Counted from the stretch's first letter, positions 16,296-25,522 are shown. The stretch is DNA of 64,000 nucleotides from Bacillota bacterium (GCA_023460995.1 JAEWOE010000001.1:1-64000); one strand, 5' to 3'. The notes: generated by a model not told the origin, from the letters alone. A program made the numbers and translations.

Positions 16296-16790
16296 CTATT
16301 TTTTTAATTCTTCAACTTTATTATGAACATATTTCTTTGTTTGTTCGTAAGATAAGCCTAGTACAATAGAAAACTCATTATATAGAGATTGCTCTGCTAA
16401 TTTAAGATAATTAGTATCTGTTGCTCCAGCCTTTTTTCCATCAATTATTTTCGTTTCATTTCGTAAATAAGCTGTCTTAATTATTCTAATTAAGTCTTCA
16501 TGTTTACCAGTCATAATTAAATCTTTATAAATATAAATAATAGGTTTGTTACCAATACTATTTACTTCTTCAATATTAGGTATGTTATTAATTAAACTTT
16601 CTACTTCCTGCTTTGTCATAATAGATCTAATAATACCATTTTTATCTTCGACAGGTAGTGAAATAGTAAGAGATTCGTCTTCAATTGGACTCAATATATA
16701 ATAATCCATATCCCCATAGTACTTTTCTTTAATTTCTTTAACTTTACAAATGTTTTTTTTGAAGACCACATATTCCCCTTGTTTAAACAT
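16296..16790 (-). CDS. CarD family transcriptional regulator
   Basis: A 164-residue protein. The N-terminus MFKQGEYVVFKKNICKVKEI and the following YYILSPIEDESLTISLPVED match the CarD/TRCF RNA-polymerase-interacting Tudor-like domain (about residues 1-60), with a helical C-terminal domain ending in SLYNEFSIVLGLSYEQTKKYV. CarD proteins stabilise promoter open complexes, and Bacillota members affect growth and stress responses. The start is ATG 16790, with GAGGAGGTG upstream; the frame extends 13 codons further but has no ribosome site there. Its leader contains a terminator-like hairpin. The alpha-CTD-like gene follows in the same operon. Confidence 0.88.
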   Translation of the reverse strand: MFKQGEYVVFKKNICKVKEIKEKYYGDMDYYILSPIEDESLTISLPVEDKNGIIRSIMTKQEVESLINNIPNIEEVNSIGNKPIIYIYKDLIMTGKHEDLIRIIKTAYLRNETKIIDGKKAGATDTNYLKLAEQSLYNEFSIVLGLSYEQTKKYVHNKVEELKK

Positions 16791-16816
16791 AAAATACACC
16801 TCCTCTAATAGAAAAA

Positions 16817-16855
16817 GAGTAGTTTGCAACTGGACTTACGCCTGCAAAGCTACTC
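16817..16855 (-). promoter_or_regulatory. terminator-like hairpin in the carD leader
   Basis: On the minus strand GAGTAGCTTTGCA (16855 down to 16843) pairs with TGCAAACTACTC (16828 down to 16817), with one bulge, and TTTTTC follows. It lies between the carD extended -10 (16867-16875) and the ribosome site. It may end the xerD-deoB transcript, attenuate carD, or both. Confidence 0.6.
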
Positions 16856-16866
16856 GTTGTATTTAT

Positions 16867-16875
16867 ATTATACCA
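16867..16875 (-). promoter_or_regulatory. extended -10 promoter of carD (TGGTATAAT)
   Basis: On the minus strand TGG plus TATAAT. The predicted start near 16860 places the leader hairpin at the extreme 5' end of a 70-nt leader, longer than the usual leaders here. Confidence 0.6.
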
Positions 16876-16975
16876 TTTTTTATAGTTAAATGTAAGTCAA
16901 ACCTTCCAATTATCGAATTATAACGTATTGTTATACCTGTTTAACATAATCTAAACTAATAATAAAGATGAAATG

Positions 16976-18172
16976 CTACTTTAATTTACTTAGAAAACTA
17001 GTTCCTACTGGAGCATTAACTTTAAAATTATCTGCTATAGTTGCTCCTAGATCTGCAAATGTAGCAAGTTCATCTAATTTCTTAGGTTGTTTTAAACTAG
17101 ATGAATATACAAAAACTGGTACATCTTCTCTAGTATGATCAGTTCCTTTAAATGTGGGGTCATTGCCATGATCTGCAGTTATAATAAGTAAATCATCGTC
17201 ATTTAAATGCGCTAGAATATGTGGTAGTGCTTCATCAACTTCTCTAAGAGCATCACCATATCCTTTGACATCTCTTCTATGTCCATATTTGCTATCAAAA
17301 TCATTTAAATTAGCAAAACATAATCCTGTGAAATCTTCATGTAGTTTTTTCATGAAGCTTCTAATGCCTTCAGTATTATCACCAGTATGAGTACTTTCAG
17401 TAATTCCACAGTCATTAAAAATATCTGCAATTTTACCTATTGATATTACATCTAAATTATTACTTTTTAAATTATCTAATACAGTATTATTAACTGGATC
17501 TAAGGCATAATCTTTTCTGTTTCCAGTTCTTACAAAACTACCAGGATTACCTGTAAATGGTCTAGCTATGATTCTTCCAACTTTCCATTCTTCATTTAAT
17601 GTAAGCTGTCTTGCCATTTCACATACCTTATATAATTCTTCTAATGGAATAATGCTTTCATGTGCTGCGATTTGTAATACTGAATCGGCAGAAGTATACA
17701 CGATAAGAGCACCAGTTGCAATTTGTTCTCTACCTAATCTTTCAATTATTTCGGTCCCTGAAGCATTGCAATTACCTATAACTTTTCTACCACTCGCTTC
17801 TTCTAATGCAGTTATTAACTCTTTAGGAAAACCAGTGTTAGTATAGGTTTTAAAAGGAATTTTAGTAATAATACCCATCATTTCTAAATGACCTGTTAAA
17901 GTATCTTTACCATTACTTACTTCCCTAGCTTTAGTATAATAACTCATTGTTGGAAAATTAGTATTATTTACAATATTAAATAACCCAAATTTAGCAAAAT
18001 TTTTATACTGATGTGTAGTGTTATCAATAACATGTTTTAATGTATGGGCCCCTTTATCACCAAAATCAGCTGCATCTCTAGCCTCCCCTGCCCCTACTGA
18101 ATCAAGTACAACTAGAAATATTCTTTTAAACCTATATGTTTCTTTTCTTTTTCCAAAATTAAAAATTCCCAT
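16976..18172 (-). CDS. deoB: phosphopentomutase
   Basis: A 398-residue alkaline-phosphatase-fold enzyme interconverting ribose/deoxyribose 1- and 5-phosphates in nucleoside salvage. The motifs are complete: FLVVLDSVGAGEARDAADFGDKGAHTL at the start, GKDTLTGHLEMMG near residue 90, NCNASGTEIIERLG, THTGDNTEGI, NLNDFDSKYGHRRDVKGYGDAL near residue 298 and ITADHGNDPTFKGTDHTREDVP near residue 340, which hold the Mn ligands and catalytic Thr. The start is ATG 18172 with GGGAGGA upstream; the longer frame lacks a site. The gene begins directly at the xerD stop, so the two form an operon, an arrangement also seen in Bacillus. Confidence 0.96.
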   Translation of the reverse strand: MGIFNFGKRKETYRFKRIFLVVLDSVGAGEARDAADFGDKGAHTLKHVIDNTTHQYKNFAKFGLFNIVNNTNFPTMSYYTKAREVSNGKDTLTGHLEMMGIITKIPFKTYTNTGFPKELITALEEASGRKVIGNCNASGTEIIERLGREQIATGALIVYTSADSVLQIAAHESIIPLEELYKVCEMARQLTLNEEWKVGRIIARPFTGNPGSFVRTGNRKDYALDPVNNTVLDNLKSNNLDVISIGKIADIFNDCGITESTHTGDNTEGIRSFMKKLHEDFTGLCFANLNDFDSKYGHRRDVKGYGDALREVDEALPHILAHLNDDDLLIITADHGNDPTFKGTDHTREDVPVFVYSSSLKQPKKLDELATFADLGATIADNFKVNAPVGTSFLSKLK

Positions 18173-18173
18173 C

Positions 18174-19088
18174 TTATTCCTCCCTACTATGCGGATGTGA
18201 TTCATCATAGTTTTTTCTTAACTTTTCTGTCGCAACGTGTGTATATATACCTGTCGTTGATAAATTAGAGTGTCCAAGCATTTCTTGAATACTTCTTAAA
18301 TCAGCTCCATTATCAAGTAAATGTGAAGCAAAAGAATGTCTTAATGTATGAGGTGATAATTCTTTATTAATATCCTTTTCTTTTACTAAAGCTTTTAATA
18401 TTTTAAAAAAGCCTTGCCTCGTCATCCCTAACCCATGATTATTTAAAAACAATTTATCGCACACTCTGTTTTTTAGCATACTGATTCTGTATTCTTCTAT
18501 ATATGTTTTAACCGAATCACGAGCATAATCTCCAATAGGTATAATTCTCTCTTTATTTCCTTTACCTATAGTTCTTACTATATCACTATCTAGATTAATA
18601 TCATTTATATTTAAGTTTATTAATTCACTAACTCTAAGACCTGATCCATACATAAGTTCAAGCATTGCCTTATTTCTGGCTGAAAAACTATCAACTATTT
18701 TAATATCTAATAGGCTGTCTATTTCATCTAAGGATAGAACATTAGGTAAAGATTTAGTTATCTTAGGCAGTTCTATTTTATCCATTGGATTGTAATTCAT
18801 TCTACCAGTTATATTCATGTATTTATAAAAAGTTTTTAAGGATGATATATTTCTAGCAATAGTTTTATTGTTTATTTTTTTAATATCTAAATATTTTAAG
18901 TAATCGAAAACATTGTCATCAGTTATTTTTTCTGGTTTTATTTTTAAATATAATAGAAACTTTTTAATATCTTCAATATAAGATAATTTAGTGTTATCAC
19001 TATATTTTCTATCAATTAATAAATAAATAGAAAAATCATCAAGAATAGGTTTTATTTCTTTATAAAATTCTTTTTCAACCACTTGCAT
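18174..19088 (-). CDS. xerD: XerD-like tyrosine recombinase
   Basis: A 304-residue tyrosine recombinase, the usual XerC/XerD length, with an N-terminal SAM-like DNA-binding domain (residues 15-105) and a catalytic domain. All catalytic positions are present: Arg in YGSGLRVSEL, Lys in GKGNKERIIP, HTLRHSFASHLL, LGHSNLSTTGIYTH with the Tyr nucleophile. Such enzymes resolve chromosome dimers at dif. Its location directly upstream of deoB matches the Bacillus xerD (ripX) context and favours the housekeeping enzyme over a mobile-element integrase. A GGTGAT site precedes ATG 19088. Confidence 0.92.
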   Translation of the reverse strand: MQVVEKEFYKEIKPILDDFSIYLLIDRKYSDNTKLSYIEDIKKFLLYLKIKPEKITDDNVFDYLKYLDIKKINNKTIARNISSLKTFYKYMNITGRMNYNPMDKIELPKITKSLPNVLSLDEIDSLLDIKIVDSFSARNKAMLELMYGSGLRVSELINLNINDINLDSDIVRTIGKGNKERIIPIGDYARDSVKTYIEEYRISMLKNRVCDKLFLNNHGLGMTRQGFFKILKALVKEKDINKELSPHTLRHSFASHLLDNGADLRSIQEMLGHSNLSTTGIYTHVATEKLRKNYDESHPHSREE

Positions 19089-19188
19089 ATCATCACCATA
19101 CTAATTATAACAAATTTTTTATCTTTTGAACTAATTTTGTCAAATAAAAATGTATTTATTTTTTGTTGTATTAACTTTTATAAGCAAC

Positions 19189-19210
19189 AAAAAAAGCGCA
19201 AATGCACTTT
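19189..19210 (-). terminator. intrinsic terminator
   Basis: On the minus strand AAAGTGC / GCGCTTT with an ATTT loop and a T tract. It overlaps the last bases of the small tail-anchored gene. Confidence 0.75.
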
Positions 19211-19409
19211 ATACCATAAAATATTCTGTTAAAATATACCCAAGTACTAATAATATTACAATTGCTGTTCCGATCATAATTAATTTTGAAGAGTCTAATT
19301 GATCTTTTCGACTCATAGTTTTACTTACTGTATTTTCTTTTTGTGTTGTTTTTTTCTTCTTAGGTGTTGCATTCTTTGCAGTAACTTTTTTAGCTGACTT
19401 GTTTGCCAT
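19209..19409 (-). CDS. small basic tail-anchored membrane protein
   Basis: A 66-residue protein: the first 40 residues are strongly basic and low in complexity (KSAKKVTAKNATPKKKKTTQ), followed by one C-terminal membrane segment (about residues 44-64). The layout resembles SecE-type or other tail-anchored proteins, but no SecE motif is visible and nusG is not adjacent, so I do not assign it. It has its own ribosome site (AGGAGTGATTG) and terminator, and stands alone, divergent from the FAD oxidoreductase gene. Confidence 0.72.
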   Translation of the reverse strand: MANKSAKKVTAKNATPKKKKTTQKENTVSKTMSRKDQLDSSKLIMIGTAIVILLVLGYILTEYFMV

Positions 19410-19547
19410 ACAATCACTCCTATTCTAAATTAATTATATCTTTTCAAACATCTATTGTCAATATCACATATATCGACAAATTAATTGACTATACCTTCTA
19501 TTTGTGATATTTTTAAAATGTAATTGTTATATGAGAGGATGATAAGA

Positions 19548-20951
19548 ATGAATAAATATGATGCTATAATTGTTGGTGCTGGTCCTTCAGGGATATTTTG
19601 TGCCTATGAACTAATTAATAAGAATCCTAAAATGAATATTTTAATATTAGAAAAAGGACATGAAGTATCTAAAAGGATCTGCCCCAAAAGAAAAACAGGT
19701 AAGTGTGTCAACTGTAATCCTTGTAATATAACATGTGGTTTTTCAGGAGCTGGAGCTTTTAGTGACGGCAAACTTACACTAGCTAAACAAGAAACTGGTG
19801 GTAATTTATCTGAACTTATTGGACCTGATAAAACGGAAGAATTAATAAAGAAAATAGACGATATTTATTTAAGTTTTGGAGCTGATACTAAACTACATGG
19901 TGTAGATAATAAAGAAGCTATTGCGACTATCAGAAAAAAAGCTATACAAGCTGATTTAAAACTTATTGAAAGCCCTATTAGACATTTAGGCACTGAGGCA
20001 AGTTATGAAATATATGGTAAATTAGAGAAGTTCTTAATTAAGCATGGTGTAACTATTATGTTTGATACAATGGTAGTAGATATTATTGAAGACAGTGGCA
20101 CTATAAAAGGTATAGCTACAAAAAAGGATGAATTTTACTCTGATGTAGTAGTAGTTGGTTCTGGAAGAGAAGGATCTGCTTGGTTTCAAGAAATATGTAA
20201 GAAGCACCATATTGAGTCAGTACCGGGAACTGTAGATATTGGCGTTAGAGTTGAATGCCGCGATGAAATAATGAAAGAATTAAATGATGCAATGTATGAA
20301 TCAAAACTAGTTTACTATACTAAAACATTCAGTGATAAAGTTCGTACTTTTTGTCAAAATCCTTCTGGTGAAGTAGCACTCGAAAACTATACTCTTTCAA
20401 GTGGTAAACACTTAACTACGGTTAATGGCCATGCCTACAAAGGAGACAGTCTAAAAACAGAAAATACTAACTTTGCTATCTTAGTATCTAAAAACTTTAC
20501 TGAGCCATTTAAAGAACCTTTAGAATATGGTGTTGCTATCGCTTCACTTGCCAATATGCTTGCTGGTGGTGGTGTATTAGTGCAAAGTTATGGTGATTTT
20601 AAAAAACACCGCAGAAGTACTCCAGAACGTATTAGATCAGGTAATGTTGTTCCAACTTTGAAAGATGCTGTTCCAGGTGATTTATCAGCTGTTATCCCAT
20701 ATCGTATTTTTGAAGATATAATTGAAATGCTTGAAGCTATGGATAAAATAGTTCCAGGTATAGCAAATAACGAAACACTTTTATATGGAGTTGAGGTTAA
20801 ATTTTACTCTAATAAAGTTATAATTGGCAAAGATTGCCAAACTAATATAAAAGGTTTATATAGTGTTGGTGATTCATCATCTTGGACTAGAGGGTTATCA
20901 CTTGCTTCAGCTATGGGATTATATGCAGCTGATAATATTCTTAATATTTAA
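19548..20951 (+). CDS. NAD(P)/FAD-dependent oxidoreductase (uncharacterised FAD-dependent family)
   Basis: A 467-residue flavoprotein. It starts with the Rossmann motif DAIIVGAGPSGIFCAYEL and a following ILEKG acid. A cysteine-rich stretch CPKRKTGKCVNCNPCNITCG near residues 43-62 has five Cys, and the C-terminal half has SVGDSSSWTRGLSLASAMGLYAADNI, the FAD-closing motif. This matches a widespread conserved FAD-dependent family of unknown substrate. The Cys cluster might bind a metal or take part in redox chemistry, which is inferred. The start is ATG 19548, with GAGAGGATGA upstream; an in-frame ATG at 19533 would overlap that site. It is a single-gene unit with its own terminator. Confidence 0.88.
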   Translation: MNKYDAIIVGAGPSGIFCAYELINKNPKMNILILEKGHEVSKRICPKRKTGKCVNCNPCNITCGFSGAGAFSDGKLTLAKQETGGNLSELIGPDKTEELIKKIDDIYLSFGADTKLHGVDNKEAIATIRKKAIQADLKLIESPIRHLGTEASYEIYGKLEKFLIKHGVTIMFDTMVVDIIEDSGTIKGIATKKDEFYSDVVVVGSGREGSAWFQEICKKHHIESVPGTVDIGVRVECRDEIMKELNDAMYESKLVYYTKTFSDKVRTFCQNPSGEVALENYTLSSGKHLTTVNGHAYKGDSLKTENTNFAILVSKNFTEPFKEPLEYGVAIASLANMLAGGGVLVQSYGDFKKHRRSTPERIRSGNVVPTLKDAVPGDLSAVIPYRIFEDIIEMLEAMDKIVPGIANNETLLYGVEVKFYSNKVIIGKDCQTNIKGLYSVGDSSSWTRGLSLASAMGLYAADNILNI

Positions 20952-20956
20952 TAAAT

Positions 20957-20986
20957 AAAAAATCCTTATAAAAAAAGGATTTTTTT
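20957..20986 (+). terminator. intrinsic terminator
   Basis: Eleven-base stem AAAAAATCCTT / AAGGATTTTTT, directly after the FAD oxidoreductase. Confidence 0.8.
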
Positions 20987-21016
20987 ATGATAAAATAGAA
21001 CTATGGAGGTGATAGT

Positions 21017-22237
21017 ATGAATGAACCGCTTGCTGTAAAACTAAGACCAACTAAAACTAGTGAAATAATTGGACAATCTCATTTAGTTGGAGAAAATAAA
21101 ATAATTAGTAATATGGTTAAAAACGGAAAACTTTTTTCAATGATTTTGTATGGTAAGCCAGGTATAGGCAAAACTACTATCGCCCTTGCTATTGTAAATG
21201 AACTTGCACTAAGATATCGTATGCTTAATGCCGTTATTAATAATAAAAAAGATTTTGATATCGTTGTAGAAGAAGCAAAAATGTATAAAGGTATGGTTGT
21301 TATAATGGACGAAATACATCGTCTAAATAAAGATAAACAAGACTTACTTCTACCCTACTTGGAGTCTGGTTTAATTACTTTAATAGGAATTACTTCATCT
21401 AACCCTTATCACTCTATTAATCCAGCAATTAGAAGTAGATGTCAAATATATGAGTTAAAACAACTTGAATTTGATGACATAGTTATTGGTTTAAAAAAGG
21501 CTGTTAAATCTAAAACACTTCCAAATTTAAAGATTGATAAAAAAAGTATTGAGGCCATAGCTACTATCGCTTGTGGTGATCTTAGAAGCGCTTACAATTT
21601 ACTTGAGGTTTGTTATTATAGTACTAGTGATGGTAAAGTTAATATGGATGTTATTAAAGCTACTAATAGTAAACCTGTATTCTTTCATGATAAAAATGAT
21701 GATGGACACTACGATGTATTATCTGCTTTTCAAAAATCGATTAGAGGATCTGATGTTAATGCTTCTTTACATTATTTAGCAAGACTTATTGAAGCTGAAG
21801 ATTTGGATAGTATATATAGAAGAATGACTGTTATTGCTTATGAAGATATAGGCCTTGCTAATCCAACTATGGGTCCTAAAGTAAATGCATGTATTAATGC
21901 CTGTGAAAGAGTTGGTTTACCTGAAGCAAGAATAGTATTATCTGCAACTATTATTGAACTTGCTTTATCTCCTAAATCAAATAGTGCTGAAACAGCTATA
22001 GACATAGCTTTAAATGATATTAGAAGTGGTAAATCAGGACATATACCTAATCATATAAAAACTAGTAGTACTACATACTTATATCCTCATAGTTATCCAA
22101 ATGGATATGTTAAACAACAATATTTACCTGATGAATTAAAAAATAAAGAATATTATAATCCTAAAACTACTAGTAAATATGAGCGTGGTCTTAAAGAAGT
22201 ATATGACAAGATAAAAGAAATAAATAAAAACACATAG
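21017..22237 (+). CDS. rarA: replication-associated recombination protein A (RarA/MgsA AAA+ ATPase)
   Basis: A 406-residue clamp-loader-like AAA+ ATPase acting at stalled replication forks. Visible motifs: LAVKLRPTKTSEIIGQSHLVG at the start, Walker A YGKPGIGKTT near residue 45, Walker B VVIMDEIHRL near residue 97, sensor-1 IGITSSNPYHSINPAIRSRC, and the MgsA tetramerisation region with VIAYEDIGLANP and YLYPHSYPNGYVKQQYLP. The length is typical (about 410-440). GGAGGTGAT precedes ATG 21017, and TGATAAAAT at 20988-20996 is a likely extended -10. It converges on malQ across a shared terminator. Confidence 0.95.
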   Translation: MNEPLAVKLRPTKTSEIIGQSHLVGENKIISNMVKNGKLFSMILYGKPGIGKTTIALAIVNELALRYRMLNAVINNKKDFDIVVEEAKMYKGMVVIMDEIHRLNKDKQDLLLPYLESGLITLIGITSSNPYHSINPAIRSRCQIYELKQLEFDDIVIGLKKAVKSKTLPNLKIDKKSIEAIATIACGDLRSAYNLLEVCYYSTSDGKVNMDVIKATNSKPVFFHDKNDDGHYDVLSAFQKSIRGSDVNASLHYLARLIEAEDLDSIYRRMTVIAYEDIGLANPTMGPKVNACINACERVGLPEARIVLSATIIELALSPKSNSAETAIDIALNDIRSGKSGHIPNHIKTSSTTYLYPHSYPNGYVKQQYLPDELKNKEYYNPKTTSKYERGLKEVYDKIKEINKNT

Positions 22238-22256
22238 ATCAATCTATGTGTTTTTT
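22226..22256. terminator. bidirectional intrinsic terminator (rarA / malQ)
   Basis: AAAAA plus CACATAGAT / ATCTATGTG plus TTTTTT. Symmetric A and T tracts allow use on both strands, and it overlaps the ends of both convergent genes. Confidence 0.88.
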
Positions 22257-23650
22257 ATAATATGAAGTCTTTCTTTTAAATCACTAAACTCTTCAATCTT
22301 CCATCTAAAATTATTTATATTTACCTCACCCGGTGTATTCCAAATAGTAGAATCATCTAAACCAAGTATATCTTGAATTAAAAAAATTGTATATTTATGA
22401 TTAAGACCTAATGTGTAATTAATAACTTTCTCATTAATAGAGTTACCCTTTATTTCTCTTAAATAATAATTAATATTTCTTTTATTATTTTCATCTAAGT
22501 TATTATACCAACCTATTATAGTTTTATTATCATGATTACCTGGATAAACAATTAAATTATAATTATCTAAAAATTCATCTTTTTGGTCATGAAGAGTATA
22601 CTGTAATATTTTCATACCAGTTAAATTATATTTATCACGAAGATCATAAACTTCTTTTCTAAGATTTCCCAAATCTTCAACTAAAAATCTATTACTATCA
22701 TATTTAGTAAATACTTTATTTAATAGATTACTACCGGGTCCAAGTTCAAAGGTACCATATATAGCATCTTTATCAACTGGTATTTTATAATATGTATCAA
22801 GTGCCCTAAAATGATCTATTCTTATAATATCATATATCTTATAAGCAAATTCAAATCTATCCATCCAGTATTCATAATTGTTATAAGACATATACTTATA
22901 ATTATATAAAGGATGCCACCATTTTTGACCATCTTTTCTAAAGTAATCTGGACTAGCACCAGAACAATATTCCATTTTATCCTTATTAAGTAAAAAATTA
23001 TCTCTATATGCCCAAACTTCAGCTGAATTATAAGCTGAATACATAGGCATATCCCCTATTATTTTAATGTTTTTACTGTTAGCATAATTCTTAATATTAA
23101 GCCATTGTTTCATGCATATGTATTGTAGAAAAACATAAAATTCTGTTTCTTGATCAGTTCTCATATTATTAAAATAATCTAAACAAATTTTATCCCAGTA
23201 GTTCCAATTTAGTTTATATAGATTATAAAATTTACTGTAAACGGCATATAAATAAGCCCATTTGTTTTCATTTTTAAACACACTATAATCATTTGGTATA
23301 TTTAACTGAAATTTATTAAATGCTTTTTTATACATTTTATACTTATAATCATGAGCATAATCATAATCAACCATACCATCAGTAATATACGCTACTAAAT
23401 CATCTTCATCTAATAAGCCATCTTTAACAAGGAAATCTAAAGATATAAATAGTGGTTCAATAGAGTTAGAGGCGTAAGAACTATATGGGCAGTGAAATTT
23501 ATCTATAGGGTTAAGAGGAAGGATGTTCCATAATGTCATCTTGTTTTCGTTTAATATGTCAATAAATTCAAAAGCTTCTTTTCCAAAATCTCCTACACCA
23601 TACTTAGAAGGTAATGCGAATATAGGCATAAGTAAACCTGTTTCTTTCAT
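22244..23650 (-). CDS. malQ: 4-alpha-glucanotransferase (GH77 amylomaltase)
   Basis: A 468-residue GH77 enzyme transferring maltooligosaccharide segments between alpha-1,4-glucans. The sequence begins ETGLLMPIFALPSKYGVGDFG, the usual start, followed by PYSSYASNSIEPLFISLD. The catalytic positions are seen in IRIDHFRALDTYYKIP (nucleophile Asp), LVEDLG (acid/base Glu) and VYPGNHDNKTIIGW (third Asp). The length is slightly short for the family. It points to cytoplasmic glycogen or maltodextrin use. It lies alone here, without other starch genes nearby. Confidence 0.95.
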   Translation of the reverse strand: MKETGLLMPIFALPSKYGVGDFGKEAFEFIDILNENKMTLWNILPLNPIDKFHCPYSSYASNSIEPLFISLDFLVKDGLLDEDDLVAYITDGMVDYDYAHDYKYKMYKKAFNKFQLNIPNDYSVFKNENKWAYLYAVYSKFYNLYKLNWNYWDKICLDYFNNMRTDQETEFYVFLQYICMKQWLNIKNYANSKNIKIIGDMPMYSAYNSAEVWAYRDNFLLNKDKMEYCSGASPDYFRKDGQKWWHPLYNYKYMSYNNYEYWMDRFEFAYKIYDIIRIDHFRALDTYYKIPVDKDAIYGTFELGPGSNLLNKVFTKYDSNRFLVEDLGNLRKEVYDLRDKYNLTGMKILQYTLHDQKDEFLDNYNLIVYPGNHDNKTIIGWYNNLDENNKRNINYYLREIKGNSINEKVINYTLGLNHKYTIFLIQDILGLDDSTIWNTPGEVNINNFRWKIEEFSDLKERLHIIKNT

Positions 23651-23745
23651 ATTATCACCATATAAATTATAGCATTTAATTCTTTAATGAGATACTTATT
23701 TTATAATCTTCTTTATTTAATAATGTAAACATAGTATTTTATTTC

Positions 23746-23774
23746 TTGAAATGGATATAAATTTGAGGTATATT
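23746..23774 (+). promoter_or_regulatory. sigma-A promoter of the doubly frameshifted gene
   Basis: TTGAAA (23746-23751), 17 bases, TATATT (23769-23774), followed by a GAGGTGAG ribosome site before ATG 23792. The control signals are intact while the gene is broken. Confidence 0.65.
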
Positions 23775-23791
23775 AAAATTGAGGTGAGCAT

Positions 23792-24467
23792 ATGGAAACA
23801 ACTGATGCTGAAGAAATAATAGATGTTATGGATTTAGTTGATGATTTATTATTATCAATTTACCTGCGCTTATTAAATTATCTTACTACACTAAAAAGCA
23901 AAACCAAACTGGTTTAAATGATGATTCAATTAGTAAAGATATGAAAAATATTGTTATTAAACTACTTAAAATAATGCAAAATTCTAGTCAGGTATATTAT
24001 GAAGCACTAAATGATTTATCTATGCTTGAAGCTGATGATATTCAAAGAGAGTGTGATAATAGAGCATTATCCATAGAGGATTTTAACGATAAAATTCATG
24101 AAATGAAAGACTTCTGTTTTTATCAGTTATTACTTGGTGCAATTTCTGATGGAAAAGAAATAACTTATAATTATATGTACAAGTCAAGCGATATATTATC
24201 TTTAATACTATCAAATAATAATGAAAGCGCCTTTATAGAAATTACTAATGCTTTTGGAATTGATATTCCTGATGAATTAAATATATATATATATCAAGTT
24301 CTGCTGCTAATATGGAAGCTATAACAAAAAATCGATCTAAGTTAATTAGTGAGTATCACAAAAATTATATTGATAATAATATTAAAAATAAATTAAAATT
24401 ACAAGGTGAAGTTAAAACTGAAGAAGTAGTAGATTTATTTACTAAAACTAGTTTTGTAAATATGTAA
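23792..24467 (+). pseudogene. uncharacterised gene interrupted by two frameshifts
   Basis: Three successive frames make one coherent coding stretch of about 225 codons. Frame one, METTDAEEIIDVMDLVDD, runs to a stop at 23917. Frame two, offset -1, reads NLPALIKLSYYTKKQNQTG through the long open part beginning near 23857 and stops at 24324. Frame three, again offset -1, reads SSSAANMEAITKNRSKLIS and ends at the TAA 24465-24467. The second break lies at an AT dinucleotide repeat (about 24279-24294), where gain of one AT unit gives exactly this shift; the first is near a TTATTATTA run. The product is helical and of no known family. It has an intact promoter and ribosome site. Confidence 0.7.
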
Positions 24468-24563
24468 GTATATAAAATGACACTATAAAATATGAAATAG
24501 ATTGGGTATACACTTAATTTATTTTATATTTTTTATTATATTATTAGCTTGCTGTGTAGTCTT

Positions 24564-24585
24564 AAAAAAACACCATAAGGTGTTT
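24564..24585 (-). terminator. intrinsic terminator of holA
   Basis: On the minus strand AAACACC / GGTGTTT with a TTAT loop, then a T tract. It overlaps the holA stop. Confidence 0.78.
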
Positions 24586-25522
24586 AATTTTCTAATATGA
24601 ATAACTCTAAACCTAAATCTTTATTAATAGATCCTCTTTTTATATCATAATCCAAATCAGCAAGTTTTTTTATTAAACTAAGTAAAGTTTCACTATCATA
24701 CTTCTTTAAAGAATCTCTCATGTAATATAAGTAACCTGGCTTAACACCTAAAATAGTAGCAATCTCTACATCCTTATATCCTTTATTAAATAGTTCTTTA
24801 GTTTGATATAAACTTCTAATTTTATTCGCAAGAGATATTACTATTGAAATAGGTTCTTCATTCATTTTAAGCATTTCATGATAAATATTAACAGCTTTTT
24901 CTTTATTTTTACTTACAATATTATCAATAAGTAAAAACAAATTAGCTTCAACATTTTCATAAGTTAGATTGATAATATCTTCATCAGTAATAACTAAATC
25001 ATCATCTTTATATATTTTAATCTTTATTATTTCTTGATTAAGTAAATCTAAATTATTCCCTACTCTATCTACAAGCAATTTAATTTGTTTACTATTTATT
25101 TTAAACTTTCCAAACAATGACATTATCACTTCATCTATATTTTCACTACTATTTAACTCTTTAACAGTTCCTATTTTTTTAACTAGCTTAACTATTTTTT
25201 TTCTCTCATCTAGTTTATTATCAAAAACAGTAAAGATAATAATAGTACTTGGGTTAATATTACTTAAATATTTTTCTAGTTTTTCTATATTTTGATCTAA
25301 TGTAAGTTTTTTTGCCGTAAATATAACTGCATTATTAACAATAATCATTTTTTTATCAGCAAACATAGAAAAAGTTTCAGCATCTTCTAAAACATCTTCA
25401 ATTAAATCGCTGTTTAAATCGAAATGACTTATATTAATTTCTTCCATATTATTTTCATTTTTAATCTTATCTATCTCTCGATTAAGAAGAAATTTTTCTA
25501 AGCTGTAAAGTAAATAAACCAT
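24584..25522 (-). CDS. holA: DNA polymerase III delta subunit
   Basis: A 312-residue protein matching HolA, the clamp-loader subunit that opens the beta clamp. Features are the N-terminal YLLYSLEKFLLNREIDKIK, the Lys/Asp-rich AAA+-like domain without a Walker A motif (normal for delta), and the C-terminal helical collar with YQTKELFNKGYKDVEIATILGVKPGYLYYMRDSLKKY. Length and composition are normal for Bacillota. The gene is single here, with its terminator overlapping its stop. Confidence 0.9.
   Translation of the reverse strand: MVYLLYSLEKFLLNREIDKIKNENNMEEINISHFDLNSDLIEDVLEDAETFSMFADKKMIIVNNAVIFTAKKLTLDQNIEKLEKYLSNINPSTIIIFTVFDNKLDERKKIVKLVKKIGTVKELNSSENIDEVIMSLFGKFKINSKQIKLLVDRVGNNLDLLNQEIIKIKIYKDDDLVITDEDIINLTYENVEANLFLLIDNIVSKNKEKAVNIYHEMLKMNEEPISIVISLANKIRSLYQTKELFNKGYKDVEIATILGVKPGYLYYMRDSLKKYDSETLLSLIKKLADLDYDIKRGSINKDLGLELFILEN

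Noticed and set aside
18174..19088. Tyrosine recombinase as integrase of a mobile element
   Set aside because: It has the typical XerD length and lies next to deoB as in other Bacillota; no attachment-site repeats or other mobile genes are nearby.
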